A DNA stretch of 64,000 nt from Asparagopsis taxiformis (GCA_030407315.1 JALQPE010002695.1:16377-80376), one strand, 5' to 3'; shown: positions 8,136 through 18,610, counted from the stretch's first letter. Program-made: numbers and translations. Notes: generated by a model not told the origin, from the letters alone.

Positions 8136-10214
8136 TTATACCACAACCGGCTCTTCTTCCTCGAGGCGTGGGCTCCCCGTCGAGCGAAGTCGCTGTGAAC
8201 GGCGGCGGATGCCATGCGAAGCAGGCTCATGTTCGACATTCCGCTGCTTCTTGTGAGTGAGTCTCACATTGGCAGCAGAAGGGCGGCGTTTGCGTCGAGC
8301 CTTAGTCTTCTCCTTCAATGTCGGATTGAAAAACTCTTTCAAGTTCGTTTCCAAATCCTGTAAACGCGTGGTTCTCCGTCGCATTCGAACCTCACTGCTC
8401 CGGTCGTCCCCTCTATACATTGCAATGGCATTGGTGAGATGCCATTGCAACTCCTTCGGCTGCTTAACCGACCCAATTGCCATCTCTGTGCTCAGAAATG
8501 ACTTGCGCATAATACTCTTTGGGCGCCCAAACGCGGCGTACAGAGAATTTGCTATTGCAATCACGCGACGGACGTATGTATAGAAGTCGTTCACGTCAAA
8601 GCGTCCATCCGGACGTCCACCATGAGCAGGGTTCAAGTACTCCGAAAGACCACGCAAGACGAAGACAAAGTTTTCTTCCAGCAACTCGCGCACTATCTTG
8701 TGGTCCAGGTGCGTTATCCCAATCTCGTTGCGGCGCTCGGAATTGTTCAGCTCACGCAACACGTCGTCGAGAACAGGATGCTTTAGCGTTGCTATAGCCA
8801 AACGCGTCCACCGCCGGGCCGTGTTCGTTGAATTCATCATCCCCATGAACTGCGCCTCGAACAATGTTCGGATGACATCAGACTCACGCAAGTCGCCAGC
8901 GTTTTCCACGTTATTTGCAACAGCAATCGTACGAATGAACTGCTGGATGGACGACAAGATTCGAACCAGGGAGCGCTCCGTCAGTTGCGTCCCAGTCGTA
9001 TGGTTCGACTCTGCACTCTTGTGGATGATCTCATGAGGCTGAAGATCACTGTTGTCCTTGCGGTGAAGGTAGTACACATCCAGAGGCTGAGTAACCCAGC
9101 GCAAGCGGTTTGCGTCCTGTGGCAGCTTGGTTCTGTGCATACGGGTGAGGCGCGTGAAGTCATCGGCAATGCTATGCATAGCATTGAGACGATGCAGTCC
9201 GTCGATCACGGTCACGTTCGCATTGGCATGGAATTTGCCATTCTGGAACAGACGCGTGTCGACGGGCAGATGCGTGTTCTGCGACCTCAGCACCGTCACA
9301 GTGATACGCGAAGAGCTCACATACCCCACAGCCAACATATTGTTGCGCAGGTCCTCCACGTGGTCTTCTTTCACATCGCGAAGGGTCACGGCCGGTTCCA
9401 CTAGCTGCCTCACCAACACAGTCGCTCCTTCTCCGACGTAATCCGACGTCACAAACTTGGGCACCGTAATTTGCGTCCTCTGCTGCTCACGAATGCTTTC
9501 CGCCACCTTCGGTTCGTCGTCCACCTCGGTTACGTCCTGCGTAGTAGTTTCGGTGACGTTGGAGCGAGCAGGGTGCTTCGTGCCTCCACTGGAGGCTCTA
9601 GCAGAGCGAGCAGGGTGCTTCGTGCCTCCACTGGAGGCTCTGGCAGAGCGAGCAGGGCGCTTCGTGCCTCCCGAAACCGGGACGGAGCGTGCTGGATGCT
9701 TCGTACCCCCCGAACCAGTGATTTCGCCTGCTGGACCGGTACTGGGCATCCGTCCCGAGCTGGCCTGGTTCGTCGCTGCGTTGAAGTTTGACGCTGCAGC
9801 AGGGGTACGAATGTCGCTAGGGCCATCCTCCGCAGCGGGGCGCATCATCCGAGTATCCCAAGGGTAAAACGCCGCGGCGTATGCTCCACCCATCGTCTCT
9901 GGCGGTCCCTCGGCGCCATCAAACATGTACGGGAACGGGAGGTCCTTGAACTTGTCCTTAGTCGCAATGTTGCGCACGACGATATAGTCCGCCTCGTCGG
10001 TTTCCGGCAGCTTGTGGTTGTGCAGCGTGCGCGGAAGGCCAACATCACCACCAGCAGTGCTCACCGAAGCCGTCCCAATATGCACAGCCAAACCGTCCAC
10101 GTCCGCAAACAAATTGACATCGACGCCGCGCTTGAGTCCGCGCGACTCCGCTGACGCGCTCACTTGATCACCGCAAACCGTTGAAAACAAACTGCTGAAA
10201 TGCGTATCCGCCAT
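8136..10214 (-). CDS. Locus A: ParB-like nuclease/CTPase-fold protein
   Basis: A 692-aa protein starts at ATG 10214. The N-terminal 250 residues are low complexity, with tandem SGGTKHPARSARAS-like repeats (coding 9555-9720). The ParB-like domain spans about residues 255-345: a V-R-x-LVEPAVTLRDVKEDHVEDL segment, GYVSSSRITV, and the signature VTVIDGLHRLNAM, equivalent to the GxHR motif of ParB/sulfiredoxin folds. A conserved all-alpha region follows (ESNHTTGTQLTERSLVRIL), then a basic KARRKRRPS stretch that could be a nuclear signal. Loci B, C and D and the gene at 48982 carry the same module. The ORF stops at a TAA that appears to be a nonsense mutation before the dioxygenase half. Bacterial ParB proteins bind CTP and DNA; the role here is unknown and probably DNA- or nucleotide-related. 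Confidence 0.7.
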   Translation of the reverse strand: MADTHFSSLFSTVCGDQVSASAESRGLKRGVDVNLFADVDGLAVHIGTASVSTAGGDVGLPRTLHNHKLPETDEADYIVVRNIATKDKFKDLPFPYMFDGAEGPPETMGGAYAAAFYPWDTRMMRPAAEDGPSDIRTPAAASNFNAATNQASSGRMPSTGPAGEITGSGGTKHPARSVPVSGGTKRPARSARASSGGTKHPARSARASSGGTKHPARSNVTETTTQDVTEVDDEPKVAESIREQQRTQITVPKFVTSDYVGEGATVLVRQLVEPAVTLRDVKEDHVEDLRNNMLAVGYVSSSRITVTVLRSQNTHLPVDTRLFQNGKFHANANVTVIDGLHRLNAMHSIADDFTRLTRMHRTKLPQDANRLRWVTQPLDVYYLHRKDNSDLQPHEIIHKSAESNHTTGTQLTERSLVRILSSIQQFIRTIAVANNVENAGDLRESDVIRTLFEAQFMGMMNSTNTARRWTRLAIATLKHPVLDDVLRELNNSERRNEIGITHLDHKIVRELLEENFVFVLRGLSEYLNPAHGGRPDGRFDVNDFYTYVRRVIAIANSLYAAFGRPKSIMRKSFLSTEMAIGSVKQPKELQWHLTNAIAMYRGDDRSSEVRMRRRTTRLQDLETNLKEFFNPTLKEKTKARRKRRPSAANVRLTHKKQRNVEHEPASHGIRRRSQRLRSTGSPRLEEEEPVVV
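9555..9720 (-). repeat. Coding tandem repeat in locus A
   Basis: About four copies of a roughly 48-bp unit (TCCACTGGAGGCTCT and GCAGGGTGCTTCGTGCC core on the plus strand) encode SGGTKHPARSARAS repeats. The two middle copies are nearly identical, so they arose by recent slippage or unequal exchange. Confidence 0.75.
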
Positions 10215-10564
10215 GGTTGTTAGTTGTTGAGTTGGAAAGGAAAAGAGATGGTTGACGTTGACGTATTGGAGTGATGTGGATAGTAGGTTTCACGTTGCTT
10301 GAAGAATGGTCGTGAACGCCAATCGCTGGAAATAATAACACAATACAACCGAAATTTTGTTAGGTACACACCTATCGTGACCGCTGGAATGCAAGACAGG
10401 CAATCGAGATGTGAGTGTCCGTTCGGAACGGGCCCGAGTCGGGCTCTCGAAACCTGACGAGGTGGCGTGAAGCAGGCAGTGTCCTTGATGTGTAATGTGT
10501 TAAAATTACAGCTGTCAAGCTAGGCGGCTTTTGGGGCGGCTGCGAGCACCCCTTTATCCGGGGA
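10215..10564. other. Upstream region of locus A
   Basis: Non-coding by my reading. It contains the presumed 5' UTR and promoter of locus A (minus strand). I see no clear TATA box or conserved gene. A short ORF of 129 codons overlapping 10372-10761 has no family signature. Confidence 0.4.
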
Positions 10565-10725
10565 ACACCCTGATTTGAGTTAAAATTTGGGCTATTCTCA
10601 AAACATGCACATGTGAACATGTTTTTGAGATGGGGGTGTGCCGTACGGCACAATCGACCCGCCCAAATCGTTGATTTTTGCAAGATTTTTTGTGCCCGAA
10701 ATTTTAGAATTTCTGGGCTGGCCAG
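10565..10725. repeat. Direct repeat copy 1 upstream of locus A
   Basis: About 161 bp beginning ACACCCTGATTTG and ending CTGGGCTGGCCAG, repeated at 11066-11228 at roughly 93-95% identity by eye. Inside lie a hairpin around ACATGCACATGTGAACATGT and the palindromic GTGCCGTACGGCAC. It may be a short interspersed or solo terminal repeat. Confidence 0.8.
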
Positions 10726-11065
10726 CAGTGCATCTGAGCTGGACATCCACCGGACGTCCATTTCAGGTTGGTCGTGTGCTGCCTACATCCACGCATTGCA
10801 GCAACTAAGCAGGCGGGTTCACTACTAATATAAAGTGCACGGAATATGAGTAACGTGATGGGTGAGTAGTGTTTGTGTTGAGGGAGTAAGGCGGGACCAT
10901 TATGAAACACGGAAGAAGATTTCTCCCTAGCATAACTTAGGCCTGAAGCCTGGAATCGACCCATCTTTCGGCGCCATTTAGCCTCACAGTTAGTGCTTAC
11001 AGAAGCCAGTGATGACCCCGCTCGGGGCGGCGGCCGGTGCCTGGGGCCGTTGTGGCCAAATTAAG

Positions 11066-11228
11066 ACACCCTGATTTGAATTAAAATTTGGGCTATTCTC
11101 AAAAACATGCACATGTGAACATGTTTTTGAGATGGGGGTGTGCCGTACGGCACAATCGACCCGCCCAAATCGTTGATTTTTTACAATATTTTGGCTGCCC
11201 GAAATTCTACAATTTCTGGGCTGGCCAG
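11066..11228. repeat. Direct repeat copy 2
   Basis: Second copy of the 10565-10725 sequence in the same orientation, with small indels (AAAACATGC versus AAAAACATGC). The roughly 340 bp between the copies is not obviously coding. Confidence 0.8.
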
Positions 11229-11753
11229 TAATGCAATAGCTATCTGCTCTAAACCGATTCTAACAAGCAGAAAGAATCCTCTCCATGACGATGCTCTCGA
11301 ATTGAGTGCAATGCAACGGACTCCCTCCAAGAGAACGATAAAGCATCGTCTTTTCCAAGGCATTTCCGTACGAAAAATAATCGAAAAACATATTTGACTT
11401 TAACCTAACAGCTATCGCGAGCACCGTACTCAGCTATATTTCCTCTGTAATTTCCTTCCTCCAACCAATCAATAGCCGCTTGGTCACAGGCTTAAAAGCC
11501 TTCCACTATCTGTCCTATCCATCGAAGACCCTCGGAGGGTTCGATCCAGGCCTTGATCACCCATGATGGGTGTGCAACCCGAGAAAACGAAAATGGAACA
11601 TATTGCGACAGGGACGAGATATCATTCAATGAAAGAGAAGTTCTCTTTCGTTTACTTTTTCTAACAAGATTCTAAACGTCTACAAACCCTATGTCGTCCG
11701 TCCGTTTTCATCCCGGAGAGATGTGGATGTGAGGTAAGACGCAGTGGTGATAT
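11229..11753. other. Intergenic stretch left of the giant CACTA element
   Basis: No ORF here has a recognisable family. The last bases before the element are GGTGATAT. If this is the true flank, the 3-bp target duplicate should be TAT, which is not found at the other end (TTG). Confidence 0.3.
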
Positions 11754-12130
11754 CACTACGGTGTTAAAAAGGGGGCCTCAGACAGTACTGCGAGACAGTG
11801 ATTTTTACTGTCTGAGACAGTAAAAATCACTATGCGGCAAATGAAAATTAATGCCACACTTGGAGACAGTGATTTGCACTGTCTGGCAGACAGTACGGAA
11901 CACTGTCTGCAGACAGTAAAAAACACTGTCTCACAGTACTGTCTGAGGCAGTGAATGGAGACAGTAAAAATTAATGATTTATTCAATAGTTGGATATGAT
12001 GTAATTTACTGTACTGGGCAGTGTTGGCGGATAGTGTTTTGTATTGGCCAAGGCAACATGGCCGGATAGTGAAATACGCTGCCTGGGACAATAGATGGAA
12101 CCAACACGGTGCACTGTCCTGGGCAGTACC
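11754..12130. repeat. Left TIR and outer subterminal palindromes
   Basis: After the 12-bp TIR come dispersed inverted units such as GACAGTGATTTTTACTGTC and AGACAGTAAAAAACACTGTCT, the same motif family as at 36370-36730. They are likely transposase-binding sites. No credible coding sequence is present. Confidence 0.75.
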
Positions 12131-12490
12131 TGGAGACAGTGATTTTCACTGTCCTGGGCAGTACCTGTAGACAGTACTTTGTGCTGCCCTGGGCAGTACC
12201 TGTAGACAGTACTTTGTGCTGCCCTGGGCAGCACCTGTAGACAGTACTTTGTGCTGCCCTGGGCAGCACCTGTAGACAGTACTTTGTGCTGCCCTGGGCA
12301 GTACCTGTAGACAGTATTTCGTGCTGCCCTGGGCAGCACCTGTAGACAGTATTTCGTGCTGCCCTGGGCAGCACCTGTAGACAGTATTTCGTGCTGCCCT
12401 GGGCAGTACCTGTAGACAGTACTTTGTGCTGCCCTGGGCAGCACCTGTAGACAGTACTTTGTGCTGCCCTGGGCAGCACCTGTAGACAGC
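12131..12490. repeat. 35-bp tandem array of palindromes (left subterminal)
   Basis: About ten head-to-tail copies of a 35-bp unit, each containing the perfect palindrome GTGCTGCCCTGGGCAGCAC and a GTAGACAGTA(C/T)TT(T/C) stretch. Long ORFs in two minus-strand frames here are only this repeat read through and are not genes. Confidence 0.9.
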
Positions 12491-14291
12491 AAAAGTAGTG
12501 TCCTGATATGGTAAAATTCGGTGTCTGGGAGTGGTGGATGAGATGGAGCGTCACGCTGTCGTGGGCATCTTTCTGGGGTAGAGGAAGGCAGTTCTAGCGC
12601 TATGAGGATGGGGCATGGACGGTATTCATATGGGAATGGACAGAATAGTACGGCTAGGAATTTTTATTTCGTAGTGACTATGATCTAGCGAGAGGTATAC
12701 GCGGTAGGATAGGTAGCAATCTAAGAGGGTGCGATATGGGAAGCTTCACTCTGGATTTGTTTATTTGCGCAGGCTACATTGAGAATAAACAATCCCTATG
12801 TTAAAAATGCTACTACAACTAACACTATTCCGACGAGTAAAACTAAAACTACTAGAAAAGTCTAGAAATCTATCAACTGATTGAGCTGCATGAATAAGCT
12901 AGGAAATGAAGAGAAGAAGAAAAAATGATGTATAGAAAGGAAACAAGTTAGTGACGTTGAATTGGAGAGGGAAATTGATGGTGATTAGGAGACTAACGTA
13001 CCTTAACAAATACCATTGCATCCCAAATTGAGATATGTACTCACAGGCAGAAAAGAAAATTAGTGGAGAAGTGGTAAGAGAGAAAGATAAATGAAAGTAG
13101 AAGTGGAACACTCACCGACTGGAAACCTGAGAAAGAGAAAACGAATAGAAAACTGGGTTAGTGGCGTGAGTTGTGGAAACGTACCATCATGGTTCATATC
13201 TGTCGGAGACAAAGCAACAACTTCGGCTCTGGAAGCAGTATTGATGATCTACAACTTACGCTTTGGAAGCAGTATAGATGATCTGTACTGCTTCCACAGC
13301 CGGAGTTGTTGCTTGTTTCCGACGGATATGAAGATGGAAACAGGGATTTCCAGAATCTGTTGTTTAAGTAGCACTCTGCGGGCGGAAATGACGTGTAGGA
13401 GAACAATAGAGGGATGAATTTGAAACGGAGCGGTGCGATGGGAGGCCCAGAAAAACGATACCTAGGGTGCGAATTACGCTTTGAAGCACATGACCTGGCA
13501 GAACAGGCGCAAAATTATTGTATCTTCTACCGCCTTCTCTAGTCTATAATGACGTCATCACTACAGAAATATAGGAAAAACACTAGCATATGGGGCCTAC
13601 TGGAAAGGGGGAGGCGAGGAGTAGGAAAAATGGCGCACTTTCCTGGACGAGGAGTCCGCGCTTCCAGTGATGATTTGGACGGTATATATCGATGACGTCA
13701 TTGCATGCTCTGAGCACACTTGGCAGGCAGTCAAAGCGGGCCACGTGGATGTGGGCGGCTAGGAAACAGCAGTGTGGGAGAAATTTTATAATTTTCATGT
13801 TGCAAGCGAGCAGTGAATCTGCATTGCAATATATAAATTTATGCTAATTTAAGATATCACACCGAGTACGATTCAACGAGAGATTGTGCTTTCAACTTGT
13901 AAATAGGGCCGAAAATGGTAGAGTATACGAGTAGGAAGTACGTGTATGAGAAAATCAGATTCAGTATTAGTGCCTAGAGCATCACTGCGAAATAAACGGC
14001 CGTTTTCCGGAAATGGATACATCTTGGCTGGGTTTGTGGTTAGGGGATGCGATACAAGATAGCAAAACGATGTTGAGTCCGGATGAAATAGCAATCAATG
14101 TGCATAAAGCAATGAGCATAGGGCAAAGCATTGTGGTGAACCAGTTCATTGGATCGAATGAAAGCCTGGAAAGGTTTCGTAACGGTTAAAAGTAGTAGTA
14201 CTGTATTGAGATAGTAGTCATGTCATAGAAGTTTAGAGTTGTATTCTATGCAACAAAACTGAGCGAAGAAGAAAAGAACAAAAACATCAAG
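12491..14291. other. Non-coding left arm of the giant element
   Basis: About 1.8 kb between the subterminal array and the transposase gene. I see no protein-family signal. It holds a foldback repeat at 13193-13332 and presumably the transposase promoter and 5' UTR. The region is purine-rich on the plus strand around 12890-13150. Confidence 0.45.
13193..13332. repeat. Foldback (inverted repeat) of about 58-bp arms
   Basis: The left arm 13193-13250 (TTCATATCTGTCGG...GATGATCT) is complementary to 13276-13332 (AGATGATCTGTACTG...GATATGAA), with about 85-90% match and a roughly 25-bp loop holding a further GGAAGCAGTAT copy. It may be a MITE-like foldback or hairpin RNA. Confidence 0.7.
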
Positions 14292-17200
14292 ATGGCTCCG
14301 AGACGGACTCCTATTCGAAAGAAAACCACAAGTCGTAGGACAAAGGCGAGATTCGATTCACTCAATGTGGCCAGTCCCAGTAAACAGCTTCCTGGGAAAC
14401 TGCAGGGAGAAATCCGCAGCAGTGATGCAGCCTGCATGAACAAAGAAATCCCGAGAGGTAATGAGCTACGACGTGAGTGTACCACAGATGACCTATTGGA
14501 GTCCCCAATCCCTATGGGTGACACAATAGAAGGTTGTATTGATGTGTACAGCAACAACGATGAAGCTGGAAGTGACATCTACGTAGCATCGAGCACGCTA
14601 ATGGAATCGGAAGAAGCAACCGGACGAGGTTCTGATTCCATTTCAACTGGAGGCCCGATAGACCGAAATGCTGGGGATGAAGCATGTGGTGATTTCAAGG
14701 CATTACTACAATGGCCTGCGATGTATGGGGCTCTTCAGCTGAGTGGAACTCAAAGAATGACAAGAGCCCACTATGAAGGTACCCTGTTCGGAATGAATTT
14801 CCGCAGAGATCCAAGTGAGCACGTCCCGTCGGACTCTGTGATGCGACAGAAGATACTACCATTCTTGAGGAAACACTGCTATGCAAAGAGCTGTGACATC
14901 GAGTTTCCGATAGACCTTCGAAAGAGCGGAGCAAGAGCTGCACAGCATCGAGGTGCAGTAGGAACCCGTGGAACAACAGATGACAGAGACAATTGTGGAG
15001 GAATGGCGAAAGTTCGTATTGTACTCCCAAGCACATGGGCTCTGAAAGATGTCCAGACTCGACCAATCTTTGAAGCATTCCGCAGTGATGCGAACAATCG
15101 AAGCTCGGAAGGAGAAAAATCAACCGCAGAGTGCAGCATTGAAGATTCGTTCATTGCAAAGTGCAGGAGGGGTGTTTTGAGCGACCCATTCGTTCGCACA
15201 GCAGTTGTTCCCATTGACAGCGATGGGAAAAAGGGTTTGAAGCACATTTATGTACCTGATGGAACAGCAATTCGAATCCGATGTCATCCAGGAGCTCGTC
15301 AGGTTGCCGTCATCGAAAGAGCAAAAGGGTTCAGGAAGAATGACAGAGATGGTGGGAAACCGAAGAGGAGAAGAGTGGCGGTTACGTCGTTGTGGGAACT
15401 TCATGCTAGGACCATAGTTACCTATGAGGCTCGACACGACGGTGAGCATGATGTGCATGTCGAAAAATATCTGCAGCCGCGAATGTCACATCTATTGGAA
15501 TGGGAGAGGCAGCATGCTCTGCGAGCGATATCGCAATGTGTAATCGGAGCAGGAGCCAAGGGAAAAGGAACACGAGCTGGGGACGTGATAACCGTTCTAT
15601 TACCAATTGGAATGGAAGAGGGTGATATTGTTCCACACGTCGTATTGGTGAACAGGTATTTGAAAGAGCAGGTCGGAGAAGCATCCACCATGTTACTTTG
15701 CTTTTCACCGGGCGCGAGCTTTGCTGAAGCCAGAAACCCGCCCGATAGACTAGGAAGCCCCAACTATGAAGAAATTCGTGTTTCAGGGGTGTTCTCGGAT
15801 GGTTTCGGAGACCACAGGTCGCAATGGCACCCAGCGTCTCCGCGAGAAGATGCACCATGTTGGGGAAAGCTGGAGGATGGTCGAAACTACTTTGTTTACC
15901 GATTTCTCCTTTACACGGATGACTTTGAACCATTCACAAGCAGGAAGGGAAGTTTTGGTGGATGCTATATGTTACCTCTCAATCTACCGCCTCGGAAAAG
16001 GGGAAGCTACCAAGCGGTTCGAGTGATTGGTTTGCCACCTCCGGGAGTGTCCACAAATTGTGTATTGCGATATATCGTTCAAGATATAGTGCGAGGAAGC
16101 ACAGAGGGTTTCCCAACGAAAAATGCAGAGGGAGAAGATATTGTGGTATTTCTAGACCCAGTGGGGAGCATTGGAGACTATCCTGCAGTTTCACATACCC
16201 TGGATGTTCTTGGACACACATCAAACTCTCCGTGCCACATCTGCAGTTTCCGCAAATATGACCTGAGCAGTACTGGTGGCACGAAGAATGCATACACTTC
16301 GGTAGTGAACGGGCAAACATCGACGCATGCCAGGAGCAAGTATCGGAATGCATCGACACGTAAGGATGCCACAGAAACCCAGCTTCGCACTCTCGGACTG
16401 GCTGCAGAAGAAGGGGAAGATTTACCATTTCATGTCCTGAGCACTTCCTTGGAAGCAGTGCAGGAAGAAGTACCGAAGACGGAAAACGGAGTTTCAGTTG
16501 TCCCAGCAATTTTTGACCCGTACCGTTCCGCAGTGATAGCACCTGACCATCTATTGTCTGGACTGGCACAAGATGTACTGAACGCTTGTATTTCAGCTGC
16601 CAGCCCACGAATTCGAGAGGTAGCTGAATTGCAAATTCTGGGCGCTCTGAAGAAGTTCAGGATGGGAAGGCAGAACCGTTTATTTGGAACCAACAATCTG
16701 CTTTCCATGAACATGAGTGACATATTCAGTGTGCTTCTGATAGCACCTATGGCATTCGAAAACGCAGCTCGAATGATGGATGGGAAAGGGGAAGGTCATC
16801 GTGAAAAATTTGATGGGGCCGTCAAACTAGTAGTGATGTTTCAGAAGCTGGTTTCGTGTATTAGTTTCATGCCCGTATGGTGGAAAGACGGTCCCCATGA
16901 AGTAGAGACGGCTGACGGAGAAGGTGGCAGGAATGAATACATTCTGGGAAGAACTGTAGACTACGTGGAGACGTTGAATGAGTATTGTCGGAAAGTGAAG
17001 GGAGCAGGAGCACATTTGGACAAGCCTAATGTTCATCGTCTTGTCGAGTTTTGTGTTCATACGCTTCCTGCCTACGGCTCTGTGAAGCACGTGCAGGAGC
17101 TTATATTCGAACGGATGCATCAGCCGCTGAAGAAAGGTGTGAGAATGTCCAATCACCAAAGCGAACAGCTTTCAGCGCTGGAATTAGTTCTTGCGGATGA

Positions 17201-18095
17201 CTGGCAGACGAGAGTGGCCATTGTTTTGCGCGAAATCGGCATGGAGCCACAACATTGGTCCTCGTCCGAATGCTCTCAAATGGTCAACGTTCTTTCACAG
17301 GAGCTAGGGAGAGAAATAGATGTGGAAGACGAGGTAGTGAAAAACTGCTTCCAGGAACCGGTTCTCCAGCTTCTCTCCCAGCGTCGAGGAAAGATATTGT
17401 CGGCGGATGGTGAAATTGTGACGTGGAGAGGGCATGGAGGTATATCTATTGACGAGGTCAAGGAGTACATGAATGGAAAATGTGATATGGCAGAGGGTGC
17501 TGTAGGTGTTTTCAAACGGTTCTTTACCGAAAGGTACGGAAGCGGAACAAGCGGGTGTGGAAAGTATGCCGAATGGGTGAGAAGAGTTTCTAGAAGCACT
17601 ACGACAGAGTGGGGAAGGAAAACAGTGCAGAGGTCTGGCTCTCTAGAATCAGGAGCTATCATCCATGCTGTTTGCCCTGAACAGATGACATGTGAGGATG
17701 GTGCAACTTCACAAGCGATTCTGTACCCGGCGTCTCGTCTCACATCAGAGATAATGCGGGGAAGAATTAATTATGAACCGCGGTTTTTTATTGTTCTAGC
17801 GTTCTTTATCCTGAGGAACGAGAGTGCGAGAGATGAGCAAGGTACAGCTTATGGAGTTTGCCTGGGTTTGCAAAAAACTGATGAAGGAGTGTTCAAGGTC
17901 GAAGAGAGGCGACGAACAGTAATTGTGGAGATGAGTGAGGGAGTCACTGAGGTGTTTGGTATGCACTATTGCAATGGGAGTGTATGCGAATATGATGAGA
18001 ACATGAGGGAGGTAAGGCACGGACCCGGACTGCTGGAGGGTGGAGAGATATATGCACTATGTAGGCGAGACGGATTTCCACCGAGGGCTGCATGA
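14292..18095 (+). CDS. TNP2-like transposase of the giant CACTA element
   Basis: A 1267-aa intact ORF with its ATG in good context (CAAGATGG). The N-terminus is basic and Ser-rich. The RNase H-like core is recognisable from YTDDFEPF (about residue 542), a GSFGGCYMLPLNLPP strand, PPGVSTN, then LDPVGSIGDYPAVSH (about 620) followed by the zinc-binding CHICSF (about 647). A motif equivalent to DPMH is seen in FDPYRSAVIAPDHLLSGL. Late in the protein, LIFERMHQPLKK (about 938) matches the E-x2-H-x2-LKK end of TNP2 cores. This is the layout of CACTA/CMC-superfamily TNP2 transposases. It should bind the subterminal GACAGT repeats and cut at the CACTA ends. No stops or frameshifts are seen, so it may be functional. 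The C-terminal 250 residues are not assigned. Confidence 0.8.
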   Translation: MAPRRTPIRKKTTSRRTKARFDSLNVASPSKQLPGKLQGEIRSSDAACMNKEIPRGNELRRECTTDDLLESPIPMGDTIEGCIDVYSNNDEAGSDIYVASSTLMESEEATGRGSDSISTGGPIDRNAGDEACGDFKALLQWPAMYGALQLSGTQRMTRAHYEGTLFGMNFRRDPSEHVPSDSVMRQKILPFLRKHCYAKSCDIEFPIDLRKSGARAAQHRGAVGTRGTTDDRDNCGGMAKVRIVLPSTWALKDVQTRPIFEAFRSDANNRSSEGEKSTAECSIEDSFIAKCRRGVLSDPFVRTAVVPIDSDGKKGLKHIYVPDGTAIRIRCHPGARQVAVIERAKGFRKNDRDGGKPKRRRVAVTSLWELHARTIVTYEARHDGEHDVHVEKYLQPRMSHLLEWERQHALRAISQCVIGAGAKGKGTRAGDVITVLLPIGMEEGDIVPHVVLVNRYLKEQVGEASTMLLCFSPGASFAEARNPPDRLGSPNYEEIRVSGVFSDGFGDHRSQWHPASPREDAPCWGKLEDGRNYFVYRFLLYTDDFEPFTSRKGSFGGCYMLPLNLPPRKRGSYQAVRVIGLPPPGVSTNCVLRYIVQDIVRGSTEGFPTKNAEGEDIVVFLDPVGSIGDYPAVSHTLDVLGHTSNSPCHICSFRKYDLSSTGGTKNAYTSVVNGQTSTHARSKYRNASTRKDATETQLRTLGLAAEEGEDLPFHVLSTSLEAVQEEVPKTENGVSVVPAIFDPYRSAVIAPDHLLSGLAQDVLNACISAASPRIREVAELQILGALKKFRMGRQNRLFGTNNLLSMNMSDIFSVLLIAPMAFENAARMMDGKGEGHREKFDGAVKLVVMFQKLVSCISFMPVWWKDGPHEVETADGEGGRNEYILGRTVDYVETLNEYCRKVKGAGAHLDKPNVHRLVEFCVHTLPAYGSVKHVQELIFERMHQPLKKGVRMSNHQSEQLSALELVLADDWQTRVAIVLREIGMEPQHWSSSECSQMVNVLSQELGREIDVEDEVVKNCFQEPVLQLLSQRRGKILSADGEIVTWRGHGGISIDEVKEYMNGKCDMAEGAVGVFKRFFTERYGSGTSGCGKYAEWVRRVSRSTTTEWGRKTVQRSGSLESGAIIHAVCPEQMTCEDGATSQAILYPASRLTSEIMRGRINYEPRFFIVLAFFILRNESARDEQGTAYGVCLGLQKTDEGVFKVEERRRTVIVEMSEGVTEVFGMHYCNGSVCEYDENMREVRHGPGLLEGGEIYALCRRDGFPPRAA

Positions 18096-18215
18096 TTTTT
18101 AGGGAAGAATAAAATGAATAACCAGATGCATCACATATGAATTGTACACTCTAGGGCGGTGGTGGATTGGTGCAAAGTAGTGGGGAGAGGATCTGAGAGG
18201 ATGGAGGGAGGTATG

Positions 18216-18610
18216 CTTACAGCAAAGTCATCGTTACGATGACTTTGCTGTAAGAAAACGTTTCCATTACAGTGGCCAAGAATTTTTTACCGGGTAAAAA
18301 AATCGTGGCAGCTGTAATGATTTGCTGTAAGGAACCGTTTCCTTGCAGTGGCCGAAGAATTTTTTACCGGGTAAAAAATCAGCAAGAAATTTTACCGGGT
18401 AAAAAATTGTGGCCGCTGTAATGATTTGCTTTCTTACAGCAAAGTCATCGTTACGATGACTTTGCTGTAAGAAAACGTTTCATTACAGCGGCCACAATTT
18501 TTTACCCGGTAAAGAAATCATGGCTGCTGTAATGTTTTCTTTTCTTACAGCAAAGTCATCGTAACGATGACTTTGCTGTAAGAAAACGTTTCATTACAGC
18601 AAATTCATCG
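18216..18610. repeat. Nested-palindrome cluster 1 (between transposase and locus B)
   Basis: Three copies (18216-18254, 18433-18471, 18544-18582) of a 39-bp perfect or near-perfect palindrome with arm CTTACAGCAAAGTCATCGT. They alternate with a second palindrome whose arms are CATTACAGYGGCCA and TGGCYGCTGTAATG around a TTTTTACCSGGTAAAAA core. A truncated arm follows near 18600. The same two palindromes recur at 22787-22965, 23566-23716 and 28101-28389. They do not encode protein. Confidence 0.9.

Noticed and set aside
8136..10214. Bacterial ParABS plasmid partition or a bacterial contig
   Set aside because: There is no ParA, no operon structure or ribosome-binding sites, and the ParB-like domain is fused to long low-complexity and eukaryotic domains beside LTR retrotransposons.
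12131..12490. CRISPR-like array
   Set aside because: Units are head-to-tail with no unique spacers and the genome is eukaryotic; the pattern fits CACTA subterminal repeats.
11983..12554. Two overlapping minus-strand ORFs of 169 and 182 codons
   Set aside because: They are the 35-bp tandem palindrome array translated in two frames; 35 is not a multiple of 3 and the periodic peptide has no family resemblance.
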